Under the pieces are notes generated by a model. It saw only the letters and a list, made by a program, of their open reading frames with translations, ran no database searches and was not told the origin of the DNA. From the NCBI GenBank assembly GCA_030430835.1, contig JAUIKJ010000040.1, positions 1 to 12,397 on the forward strand: DNA of 12,397 nucleotides, given 5' to 3'. A program made the translations under genes and the position numbers. This DNA comes from Candidatus Hydrogenedentota bacterium. GTDB lineage: Bacteria > Hydrogenedentota > Hydrogenedentia > Hydrogenedentales > JAEUWI01. Positions 6,470 through 12,397 of this stretch are shown one piece after another; position 1 is the stretch's first letter, and every line of letters begins with the position of its first letter.

Positions 6470-7891
6470 CTAGTGATCGCGCTTCCGCAAGTAGTTCTTG
6501 GCGGCATAGCTGGCCAGCACGCCTTCGCCCGTGGCCGCAGCGACCTGGGCAATCGCGTGGCGGCGGCAGTCGCCGGCGGCGAAGACGCCGGGCGCCGTGG
6601 TGATCACCGCGTCGGGCTCTGTGGCGATAAAGCCGCGGTCGTCGAGCTTGATGGAGTCCTTGAGAAATGCCGTGTTTGGGACGAGACCGATGAAGATGAA
6701 TACACCGTCGGCCTTCAACGTGTGCTCCTCGTCGGAGTCGTTGTCGCGGACGCGGAGCGCGTCGAACTGCTTCTTGTCGTTCGCGCGGAATTCCACGGGC
6801 GTCGTGTTCAACAAGGTCTTCACGTTGTCGCGAGTTGGAAGTTTCTCGATATAGGTCGCGGAGGCGGAGAATTCCGGCTTGCGATGGACGATGGTGACCT
6901 CTTTGCAAAACTCGCTGAGGTAGATGCCCTCTTCCAGCGCGCTGTTGCCACCGCCGATCACGATGACGCGTCGGTCACGATAGAAGGGGCCATCGCAGGT
7001 GGCACAGAAATGGATGCCGGATCCGATGAGTTCCTCCTCGCCCGGGATGTCCAGGCGGCGATAGGTCGACCCGACCGCAACAATGATTGCCTTGCTGCGC
7101 ACCGGCACGTCGCTTGTCTTCAGGTGGAAGACACCGTCGTCGCAACCGAAGCCTTCCACGGCAACGCCCTCGCGGACCGTGGCACCGTAGACCTCGGCCT
7201 GCTTGCGCATGCGGTCCATGAGATCCGGCCCGGAGATGTTCTGGAACCCGGGATAGTTTTCGATCTCCTTTGTAAGGTAGGCATTGCCGCCGACCGTCTT
7301 CTGCTCCAAGAGAACCGTCGAAAACTTCTCGCGCTCCAAATAGATCGACGCCGTCAAGCCGGCCGCGCCCGCGCCGATGATGGCCACATCGAAGACCGTG
7401 TCCGTGTCTGGCGCTTCGATCTTCAACACTTCACGCAAGGTCGCGTTGTCCGGGTTCGTGTAAGGCTCGCCGTCCACCAGAATGGTTGGGATGATGCGCT
7501 TGCCCTTGTTGATCTCCTCGACCTTTGCCGTGGCCCAGTCGAACTGGTCGACGTCGATGTACTGGAAATGAACGCCCTGTTGATCGAGGAAACCCTTCGC
7601 GCGCTTGCAGTCCGGACACCAATCCGCGCCGTAGAGTTGTACGCGGCCCACTTCGTTCACCCCCAGCAGCTGCGCGAGATCGGTGTTGGAGGGATTCGCG
7701 ACTTCCTTCCCCAAGATGTGCAATGTGGGAATGATGCGCTTGCCGCCGTTGATCGCCTCCACTTGCTTCACCGCCTCATCGTCGATCTGGATGTCGCGGT
7801 AGTCGTAGTCGATGCCATGCTGGTCCAGCCAGGCCTTCGCTCGCTGGCAATCCGGGCACCACGCCGCCCCGAAGAATTCGATGGTCTCCAT
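6470..7891 (-). CDS. Double glutaredoxin-like / thioredoxin reductase fusion flavoprotein
   Basis: The protein has 473 residues: two thioredoxin-fold domains (about 1-80 and 83-158), each with WCPDC (C12/C15 and C92/C95) and a KRIIPT cis-Pro segment as in glutaredoxin/mycoredoxin proteins, followed by a complete thioredoxin reductase (about 165-473). The reductase has FAD motif GAGAAG (173-178), redox pair CATC (C296, C299), nucleotide motif GGGNSA (313-318) and C-terminal FAD motif AGD (439-441). Electrons should pass from a pyridine nucleotide via FAD and CATC to the attached dithiol domains and then to protein targets, in the cytosol. The usual HRRxxxR NADPH motif is altered to HRKPEFS (336-342). 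The ATG at 7891 is preceded by AAGGAGA about 5 bases away; an open frame to 7981 adds 30 residues without domain character. Fusions of one redoxin to a thioredoxin reductase are known; two in tandem are unusual. Confidence 0.92.
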   Translation of the reverse strand: METIEFFGAAWCPDCQRAKAWLDQHGIDYDYRDIQIDDEAVKQVEAINGGKRIIPTLHILGKEVANPSNTDLAQLLGVNEVGRVQLYGADWCPDCKRAKGFLDQQGVHFQYIDVDQFDWATAKVEEINKGKRIIPTILVDGEPYTNPDNATLREVLKIEAPDTDTVFDVAIIGAGAAGLTASIYLEREKFSTVLLEQKTVGGNAYLTKEIENYPGFQNISGPDLMDRMRKQAEVYGATVREGVAVEGFGCDDGVFHLKTSDVPVRSKAIIVAVGSTYRRLDIPGEEELIGSGIHFCATCDGPFYRDRRVIVIGGGNSALEEGIYLSEFCKEVTIVHRKPEFSASATYIEKLPTRDNVKTLLNTTPVEFRANDKKQFDALRVRDNDSDEEHTLKADGVFIFIGLVPNTAFLKDSIKLDDRGFIATEPDAVITTAPGVFAAGDCRRHAIAQVAAATGEGVLASYAAKNYLRKRDH

Positions 7892-8071
7892 GCCGTTCTC
7901 CTTCCGTTTTCCCGCATACACGTGATCCGGATGCATCCTAGCGCGCCCGGCGGACCGAGGGAAATTCATGGGAAAGCCCAATATATGTCAGCGGCGCAGG
8001 GGGCGGTGGTTTGCGCACGAGGGGGCTTGGGCCGCATGATCGGGGTGAAGATGTATTTCTTGTGAGGTGTC
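7892..8071. other. Divergent spacer between the reductase fusion and the zinc-ribbon gene
   Basis: This 180-base spacer must hold promoters for both neighbours. On the minus strand a TAGGAT (-10-like) occurs about 55 bases before the reductase ATG, but no good -35 lies at the right distance. On the plus strand only a weak TATATG (7982-7987) is visible. I cannot assign a promoter with confidence. Confidence 0.35.
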
Positions 8072-8491
8072 ATGCGTATTTACTCGTGTTCGAATTGTGG
8101 TGCGGAGTTCGCGGTGGAGGGTGCGCCGGGGGCGGGGGGCGCGGTGTGTCCGGAGTGCGGGGCGGTGGTGCAGTTTCCCGCGGCGTCGGGGGATGTGGTG
8201 ATAGATGTGGAGGCGCGGCCGGTGGGCGGAGATGCGGGGCGGTCGGGAGACCACCCCACAACGGATAACGACGCGACAGCGGGCGGCGATGGGTATGCAG
8301 AGGTGGAGGTGGAGGTGGAGGAGAAGCGGGGGCCGGGGTATTACCGGCGGGTGGTGCGGGGTCCGGGGGGCGCGTATCGATTCGAGATGATGCGTGGGGC
8401 GCAGGGGGGACAGGGGTGTTTTACGTGCGGGTGTCTGGTGGTGGCGTTGGCGTTGTTCCTGATGATGCGGGGGTGTGCGTCGTTGTTTTAG
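8072..8491 (+). CDS. Small zinc-ribbon protein with C-terminal membrane helix
   Basis: The protein has 139 residues. An N-terminal zinc ribbon (CSNC at 6-9, CPEC at 26-29) resembles the MJ0042/FmdB-like short zinc-ribbon heads. It is followed by an acidic, Gly-rich linker (about 40-90) containing a run of alternating Glu and Val, and a hydrophobic C-terminal helix (about 117-132) next to a Cys-rich GCFTCGC segment. The probable form is a tail-anchored or C-terminally anchored membrane protein with the zinc ribbon in the cytoplasm. GAGGT (8064-8068) lies 3 bases before the ATG. Codon use is extremely G-rich at third positions, more so than neighbouring genes. A longer frame on the opposite strand is Ser/Pro low-complexity and is rejected. 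The function is unknown to me; the paired CxxC motifs make coding on this strand credible. Confidence 0.68.
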   Translation: MRIYSCSNCGAEFAVEGAPGAGGAVCPECGAVVQFPAASGDVVIDVEARPVGGDAGRSGDHPTTDNDATAGGDGYAEVEVEVEEKRGPGYYRRVVRGPGGAYRFEMMRGAQGGQGCFTCGCLVVALALFLMMRGCASLF

Positions 8492-8511
8492 GGTCTGGGA
8501 AGAGAAGACGT

Positions 8512-8637
8512 TCTTGTCCGCAGATTGCGCAGATGGGCGCAGATGATGATTCGGAATGATATGTAGAAAGAGATTTCTGATGGCCGGTCTTGTGGCTTCT
8601 CTTAATCTGTGTGCATCTGCGTAATCTGCGGACAAGA
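8512..8637. repeat. Long inverted repeat (palindromic element) between convergent genes
   Basis: The left arm (8512-8535, beginning TCTTGTCCGCAGATT) and right arm (8614-8637) are reverse complements over 24 bases with one difference (a possible G-U pair). Weaker pairing extends to about 35 bases (left to 8546, right from 8603) around a central region of about 56 bases. The arms contain a short internal GCGCAGAT reiteration. It lies between the stop codons of the zinc-ribbon gene and kdsA, and could act on transcripts from either strand. The GCAGATTACGCAGAT-type sequence resembles dispersed intergenic repeats I recall from environmental genomes (recall only). Confidence 0.72.
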
Positions 8638-8660
8638 TGTTCGGGGGCTGATGTTCGCTT

Positions 8661-8695
8661 GGGGATCCCGGGGGCGGGGACCCCGGGCTACCACT
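8661..8695. repeat. GC-rich hairpin downstream of kdsA
   Basis: CCCGGGG (8667-8673) and CCCCGGG (8681-8687) are perfect inverted copies around a 7-base loop, lying about 28 bases after the kdsA stop on its transcript. The stem is very stable but has no following T-tract, so a factor-independent terminator is not proven. Together with the palindrome at 8512-8637 it fills most of the 223-base gap. Confidence 0.5.
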
Positions 8696-8714
8696 TACGT
8701 ATTCTGCGGACGAT

Positions 8715-9494
8715 CTATCCGAGGGCGGTGCGGATGTTGGTGAGGTCGTTGAGGAGGGCGGGGACGGTCTCGAGGCGGAGGGAGTTGGGGCCGTCGCACT
8801 TGGCCTGGTCGGGGTCGGGGTAGACTTCGGTGAAGAGGCCGTCGATACCGTAGGCGACGGCGGCGCGGGCGAGGGGGGCGACGAATTCGCGGCGGCCGCC
8901 GGACTTACCGCCTTGCGAGGGGATCTGCACGGCGTGCGTCGCGTCGAAGATGACGGGGCAGCCGAGTTCGCGCAGGGTGGTGAAGGACCGGAAGTCGACG
9001 ACGAGGTTGTGGTAGCCGAAGGCGGCACCGCGTTCGGTGAGCCAGATCTGGTCGTTGCCGGATTGGCGAACTTTTTCGACGGCGTAGATCATGTCTTCCG
9101 GCGCGACGAATTGGCCTTTCTTGATGTTGACGACGCGACCGGTCTGTGCGGCGGCGACGAGCAGGTCGGTCTGCCGGCAGAGAAAGGCGGGGATCTGGAG
9201 CACGTCCACCACTTCCGCGGCGCGTTCGACCTGGGTGATGTCGTGGATGTCGGTGAGCACACGGACGCCGAGCGCCTGCTTCACCGCGGCGAGCATCTCC
9301 AGCCCGGCCTCGAGTCCGGGGCCGCGGTAGGCGTCCAGCGAGGTGCGGTTGGCCTTGTCGAAGCTGGCCTTGAAGATGAAGTCGTAGCCGCCGGGCGCGG
9401 CATATTCCTGCAACTTCTTCCCGATATCGATCGCGATCTCCGCGGATTCCAATACGCAGGGACCCGCGATGTAGATGAAGGGGGTGGTGGCCAT
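8715..9494 (-). CDS. kdsA: 3-deoxy-D-manno-octulosonate 8-phosphate (Kdo8P) synthase
   Basis: The protein has 259 residues. It condenses phosphoenolpyruvate with D-arabinose 5-phosphate to give Kdo 8-phosphate, in the cytosol, for the LPS inner core. The sequence shows the N-terminal strand IAGPCVLES (9-17), FKASFDKANRTS (41-52), TDIHD (81-85), the KKGQF segment (125-129) and FDATHAVQ (183-190). The metal-dependent class is indicated by C13, H187, E223 and D234, matching the Aquifex metal ligands; E. coli KdsA has Asn instead of the Cys. It is shorter than the E. coli enzyme (284) but the core is complete. AAGGAA lies about 9 bases before the ATG. Only 14 bases separate it from kdsD, whose product makes its arabinose 5-phosphate substrate, so the two form a direct metabolic pair. 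It appears to be the last gene of its operon. Confidence 0.96.
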   Translation of the reverse strand: MATTPFIYIAGPCVLESAEIAIDIGKKLQEYAAPGGYDFIFKASFDKANRTSLDAYRGPGLEAGLEMLAAVKQALGVRVLTDIHDITQVERAAEVVDVLQIPAFLCRQTDLLVAAAQTGRVVNIKKGQFVAPEDMIYAVEKVRQSGNDQIWLTERGAAFGYHNLVVDFRSFTTLRELGCPVIFDATHAVQIPSQGGKSGGRREFVAPLARAAVAYGIDGLFTEVYPDPDQAKCDGPNSLRLETVPALLNDLTNIRTALG

Positions 9495-9508
9495 GGGGTC
9501 GGGTTCCT

Positions 9509-10483
9509 TCAGGAAATGCCCGCGCGGAGGATGTCGTGCAGGTGCACGATGCCGCGCGCGCGGCCGGCCGCGTCGACGACGGGCAGGCTGGTGATGAGGT
9601 GTTCTTCCATCAAGGCGAGCGCATCGACGGCGAGCATGCCGGGCTGCGCGGTGCGCGGGTTTTTCGTCATGACTTCGTGTACCGGCAGATCGAGGGGATG
9701 CGCGTCGCGCTCGAAGAGGCGGCGGAGATCACCATCGGTGAGGATGCCGAGCATCCGGTTGTGCTCATCCACCACCATGGTGACGCCGAGGCGCTTCGAG
9801 GAGATCTCGTAGATCGCGTCGCGCACGACTTCGTCCTGATGAATGCGCGGAAGTTGCTCGTCGCAGTGCATCAGGGTATCCACGGTACAGAGCAGGCGCT
9901 GGCCGAGGCTGCCGCCGGGGTGATACTTTGCGTAGTCGTCCTTGCTGAAGTTTCTGCGTTCCATCAGCGCCGCGGCGAGCGCGTCGCCCACGGCGAGCAT
10001 CAGCGTGGTGCTGGCGGTGGGTGCGGTGTCGAGCGGGTCGGCTTCGCGCGCGACGGTGGTGTCGATGACGGCGTCGCTGAGCTTGCCCAGGGTAGACGCA
10101 GGGCGCGCGGTGAGCGCGACCATCCTCAGGCCCATGCCCTTGAGCAACGGCGCGAGCGCGACGATCTCCGCGGTCTCGCCGCTGTTGGAGAGAAGGAGGG
10201 CGACATCGCCTTCGCGGACGATCCCGAGGTCACCATGGATCGCCTCGGCGGGATGGAGGCAGACCGCGAGGGTGCCGGTGCTGTTGAAGGTGGCGCTGAG
10301 TTTCTGCGCGATGAAGCCGCACTTGCCCATGCCCGCGACGACGATTTTCCCCGTGCAGCCGAAGAGCAATTCGATGGCCCCGGCGAGGTGTGCGTGCTCA
10401 CGCGCGGCGAAGTCGCGCAGGCCCTGCCGCGTGAGGTCGAAGGCGCGGAAGAAGGCTTCGGTGTCGGGGCTGGAGTTGGACAT
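9509..10483 (-). CDS. kdsD: D-arabinose 5-phosphate isomerase
   Basis: The protein has 324 residues, close to E. coli KdsD (328). It interconverts D-ribulose 5-phosphate and D-arabinose 5-phosphate, the first step of Kdo synthesis. An N-terminal SIS domain carries GMGKCG (51-56, catalytic-type K54; the usual GMGKSG has Ser where this has Cys), SNSGET (99-104) and HPGGSLGQ (188-195, H188 corresponding to the catalytic His). Two CBS domains follow (about 203-260 and 268-324), a regulatory module seen in KdsD and KpsF but not essential for isomerase activity. No strong ribosome binding site is visible before the ATG at 10483, which lies 36 bases after the glycosyltransferase stop. KpsF (capsule) and GutQ share this architecture; the adjacent kdsA supports an LPS role here. 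Confidence 0.94.
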   Translation of the reverse strand: MSNSSPDTEAFFRAFDLTRQGLRDFAAREHAHLAGAIELLFGCTGKIVVAGMGKCGFIAQKLSATFNSTGTLAVCLHPAEAIHGDLGIVREGDVALLLSNSGETAEIVALAPLLKGMGLRMVALTARPASTLGKLSDAVIDTTVAREADPLDTAPTASTTLMLAVGDALAAALMERRNFSKDDYAKYHPGGSLGQRLLCTVDTLMHCDEQLPRIHQDEVVRDAIYEISSKRLGVTMVVDEHNRMLGILTDGDLRRLFERDAHPLDLPVHEVMTKNPRTAQPGMLAVDALALMEEHLITSLPVVDAAGRARGIVHLHDILRAGIS

Positions 10484-10519
10484 GGTATCGCCCGAGCCTA
10501 CTGGGCGGGCGGCGCATTT

Positions 10520-11683
10520 TCAAGAATGCTGCCGCAGAAACTCGACGAGTTCGCCGTAGGCCGCGGCGGGGGTAAAGTGCGCCTCGGCGTAGGCCTGCGC
10601 CGCTTTCGCCAGCGTGTCCCGTGCGTCGGCATCGCCGATGAGGCGTATCAGCGCCGCGCGCATCGCGTCCGGCGTCTCGCAGACCACGAAGGCCGAGTCC
10701 GCGCCGTCCTCCAGGCCCTGCGCGCCCACGGGTGTGGTGACCAGTGGCAGGCTGTGACAGAGCGCCTCCACGTTCTTGATCTTCAACCCACTGCCGCCGA
10801 AGATCGGATTGACCGCGATATGCGTTTCCGCATAGAGCGCGTTGAGATCCGCGACGTAGCCGGCGCGGTAGACACCGTCGGGCAGCGTCGCCGCATCGAG
10901 ATGATCGCCGATGCGGCCGGCGATGCACAGTTCGACACGATCGCCACACGCCGCATGGATACCCGGCCACACCTCCCGAAGGAAGGCGCTGATGGCGTCC
11001 TGATTGTGCTGGCCTTCACCAGCGATGAAGAGAAGGCGCACGGGCACGTCCGGCTTCTGCACCGGGGAATGAATCGGATGCGTGTGTCCCGCCCGGAGTA
11101 CCGGCGAATCCGGACACATTGCACGGAGTTCGGCGGCTTCCTGATCCTGAATGGCGAGGATCGCGTCGAAGGGTTCCAGTTGTGCGGCCTCTTCTTCGCG
11201 GGTGATCGCTGGAAGGGGCCTATCGGCGTCGTTGTGCCCCAGGCTCGCGGCGCGCAGGTGTTGTACATCGTGTGTGTCCATCAGACACTGGATGGGGTAG
11301 GGGACGGCACGCTCGAGTTTATGGCGCAAGGGTGCCGTGCGAAGATACTGGAAGATGATGAACTTTGGAAGGCAGTGCAGGCAGAGATAGCGCAGGGCCC
11401 GGCGGCGTTCCCAGAGCAGTGGGCCGCGAAAACCGAGTTTGCCGCGCAGCAGCCGCAGCGCTAGCAAGTGCGGCGGCGGCAGATATAGGATGCACTCCGG
11501 GAAGCGATCTTGGAACTGGGCACGGTCCACCTCGGACAGGTGCGTTGGGTAGAACACCCCGACATCGTAGCCCGCGTCGTACAACGCGCGGCACAAGGAC
11601 GCGATGCGCTGGTGGGCGCCCGCTTCGCCACGCCAGAAGGGCACGTCCGTGACGATGAGAATCATGTCGGGTTCCGTGGACAC
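10520..11683 (-). CDS. GT4-type glycosyltransferase (GT-B fold)
   Basis: The protein has 387 residues from a GTG at 11683; an ATG at 11665 with GGAA about 6 bases upstream is an equally plausible start (381 residues). The N-terminal half opens with a nucleotide-fold strand and glycine turn (ILIVTDVPFWRGEAGAHQRI). The C-terminal half has the typical GT1/GT4 sequence: AGEGQHNQDAI (221-231), an AGRIGD turn (255-260), GYVADL (275-280) and NPIFGGSGLKIKNVEAL (292-308), where the Gly-rich loop and the Glu bind the sugar-nucleotide donor. It lacks a signal peptide or clear membrane helix, so it should be cytosolic or peripheral at the inner membrane. Its place between ruvA and the Kdo genes suggests LPS core or O-antigen assembly; donor and acceptor cannot be read from sequence. 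The gap to ruvA is 26 bases. Confidence 0.86.
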   Translation of the reverse strand: MSTEPDMILIVTDVPFWRGEAGAHQRIASLCRALYDAGYDVGVFYPTHLSEVDRAQFQDRFPECILYLPPPHLLALRLLRGKLGFRGPLLWERRRALRYLCLHCLPKFIIFQYLRTAPLRHKLERAVPYPIQCLMDTHDVQHLRAASLGHNDADRPLPAITREEEAAQLEPFDAILAIQDQEAAELRAMCPDSPVLRAGHTHPIHSPVQKPDVPVRLLFIAGEGQHNQDAISAFLREVWPGIHAACGDRVELCIAGRIGDHLDAATLPDGVYRAGYVADLNALYAETHIAVNPIFGGSGLKIKNVEALCHSLPLVTTPVGAQGLEDGADSAFVVCETPDAMRAALIRLIGDADARDTLAKAAQAYAEAHFTPAAAYGELVEFLRQHS

Positions 11684-11709
11684 GGCTTCGGCGCGGCTCC
11701 TTCGGTGCG

Positions 11710-12315
11710 TTATTTTACGCGCGCCATCGAGCGCAGCGCGACGCGGACCAGTTCCTCGTCGGAGGCGTCATCGCCGAGGTCCTTGCGGGCCTTGGCCGCG
11801 GCGCGCTTCGCCTCGGCCGGGGTGCACCCGAGGCTGAGCAGGGCCTCATAGACATCGTCGCCCTCGACCGCGTCGAGCGATTCCGGCTCACCGATGATCG
11901 CGCTGAGTTCGGTTTCCTGCTTCAGCTTCGACTTCATCTCCAGCACGATGCGTTGCGCCATCGCCTTGCCCACGCCGCTGACCTTGGTGAAGGCCTTCAC
12001 ATCGTTCTCCAGAATCGCACGGCCAAAGTCCTGTGGCGACAGCGCGGAGAGCACGGCGAGGGCGACCTTGGGGCCGACCTTGTTGATGCTGAGGAGGGTC
12101 TTGAAGAGTGCCTTCTCTTCTTCCTTGAGAAAGCCGAAAATCTGAAAGGTGTCCTCGCGAATGTGACAATAGGTGAGGAGTGTCGCCTCCTGATTCGGGG
12201 TGAGCCGACGGTAGACCGAGTCGGGCACGGAGATCATATAGCCCACGCCATGCACATCGAGCGCGATGTGGTCGGGGGCCTTGTGGGCGACGGTGCCGCG
12301 GAGGAAGGCAAACAT
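11710..12315 (-). CDS. ruvA: Holliday junction DNA helicase subunit RuvA
   Basis: The protein has 201 residues (E. coli 203). RuvA tetramers bind four-way DNA junctions and load the RuvB motor for branch migration. Visible parts are the OB-fold domain I (1 to about 65, starting MFAFLRGTVA), helix-hairpin-helix domain II with VGPKVA (80-85) and VSGVGKAMAQR (112-122), an acidic linker (about 133-150), and the small C-terminal RuvB-binding domain III (about 153-201, with SLGCTPAEAKRA). GAGG lies about 7 bases before the ATG. It usually sits with ruvC and ruvB; here neither is adjacent, and it lies between an LPS heptose-type gene and a glycosyltransferase. Confidence 0.97.
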   Translation of the reverse strand: MFAFLRGTVAHKAPDHIALDVHGVGYMISVPDSVYRRLTPNQEATLLTYCHIREDTFQIFGFLKEEEKALFKTLLSINKVGPKVALAVLSALSPQDFGRAILENDVKAFTKVSGVGKAMAQRIVLEMKSKLKQETELSAIIGEPESLDAVEGDDVYEALLSLGCTPAEAKRAAAKARKDLGDDASDEELVRVALRSMARVK

Positions 12316-12332
12316 CCCTTAGCCTCGATTCT

Positions 12333-12397
12333 TCATGTGATGTCCGCCGTGATCTTCTCGATGATGCTCGTGGTGGACTGGCCTTCGACGCCGGGGA
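12333..12397 (-). CDS. C-terminal end of a probable heptose adenylyltransferase (HldE/RfaE2-like), partial
   Basis: Only the last 20 residues and the TGA are in the window. They read PGVEGQSTTSIIEKITADIT. The phrase G-[QC]-STT-x-I-I-x-K-I near the C-terminus is characteristic of the nucleotidyltransferase half of HldE/RfaE, which activates heptose for the LPS inner core. This fits the Kdo genes downstream in the same operon. The gap to ruvA is 17 bases. The assignment rests on a short tail and is moderate at best; the rest of the gene lies beyond the right edge. Confidence 0.55.
   Translation of the reverse strand, partial: PGVEGQSTTSIIEKITADIT

Noticed and set aside
6450..6470. GGCAAG/CTTGCC hairpin at the reductase stop codon as a terminator
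   Set aside because: Only a 6-pair stem with a 9-base loop and no T-tract; too weak to call.
4825..6603. Long plus-strand frame antisense to the PilT-family gene
   Set aside because: Shadow of a GC-rich gene with intact Walker and His boxes on the other strand.
6461..8065. Plus-strand frame of 534 codons antisense to the reductase fusion
   Set aside because: The minus strand encodes complete redox and FAD motifs; the plus-strand product has none.
8512..8637. CRISPR-like repeats (recurring CAGAT units)
   Set aside because: The units are short, unevenly spaced parts of an inverted repeat, with no unique spacers and no cas genes.
7988..9028. Minus-strand frame of 346 codons across the zinc-ribbon gene, the repeat block and part of kdsA
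   Set aside because: The product is Ser/Pro/Arg low-complexity, passes through intergenic repeats and overlaps kdsA in another frame.
9536..11464. Plus-strand frame of 642 codons antisense to kdsD and the glycosyltransferase
   Set aside because: Shadow frame; the minus strand carries conserved SIS, CBS and GT4 motifs.

Overview
This is a GC-rich window from a Gram-negative bacterium that makes LPS. Two consecutive Kdo-synthesis genes (kdsD, kdsA) and the apparent tail of a heptose adenylyltransferase imply an LPS outer membrane, and a PilT-family ATPase implies a type IV pilus or related machine. The dispersed palindromic repeats between convergent genes, the FHA/GAF/HD-GYP protein and the glutaredoxin/thioredoxin-reductase fusion suggest an environmental lineage such as Hydrogenedentota, Planctomycetota or another PVC-like group. 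That placement is a guess from style, not a phylogenetic result.

Left part (1-6327): a minus-strand pair encodes an ExeA/GspA-type AAA ATPase followed by a single-pass membrane protein with a long acidic cytoplasmic tail and periplasmic TPR-like repeats, cut by the left edge. Facing away from it on the plus strand is a 570-residue FHA-GAF-HD-GYP-zinc-ribbon signalling protein. The 312-base divergent region between them holds two near-consensus sigma-70 promoters, one for each side. Converging on the HD-GYP gene is a PilT-family ATPase with an unusual N-terminal domain of about 130 residues and its own clear promoter. Together these look like an envelope-machine and surface-behaviour module: secretin or pilus assembly, pilus motor, and c-di-GMP removal under phospho-signal control.

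Middle (6470-8491): a minus-strand gene encodes two tandem CPDC glutaredoxin/mycoredoxin-like domains fused to a thioredoxin reductase. A short plus-strand gene encodes a zinc-ribbon protein with a C-terminal membrane helix.

Right part (8492-12397): a 223-base repeat-rich spacer is followed, all on the minus strand and closely spaced, by kdsA, kdsD, a GT4-type glycosyltransferase, ruvA and the C-terminal end of a probable hldE/rfaE2. In transcription order this is hldE-like, ruvA, GT, kdsD, kdsA: an LPS-core/Kdo operon with a DNA-repair gene embedded in it.

Both convergent gene junctions (4670-4821 and 8492-8714) carry inverted-repeat elements of two different sequence families. No tRNA, rRNA, transposase or CRISPR array was seen.
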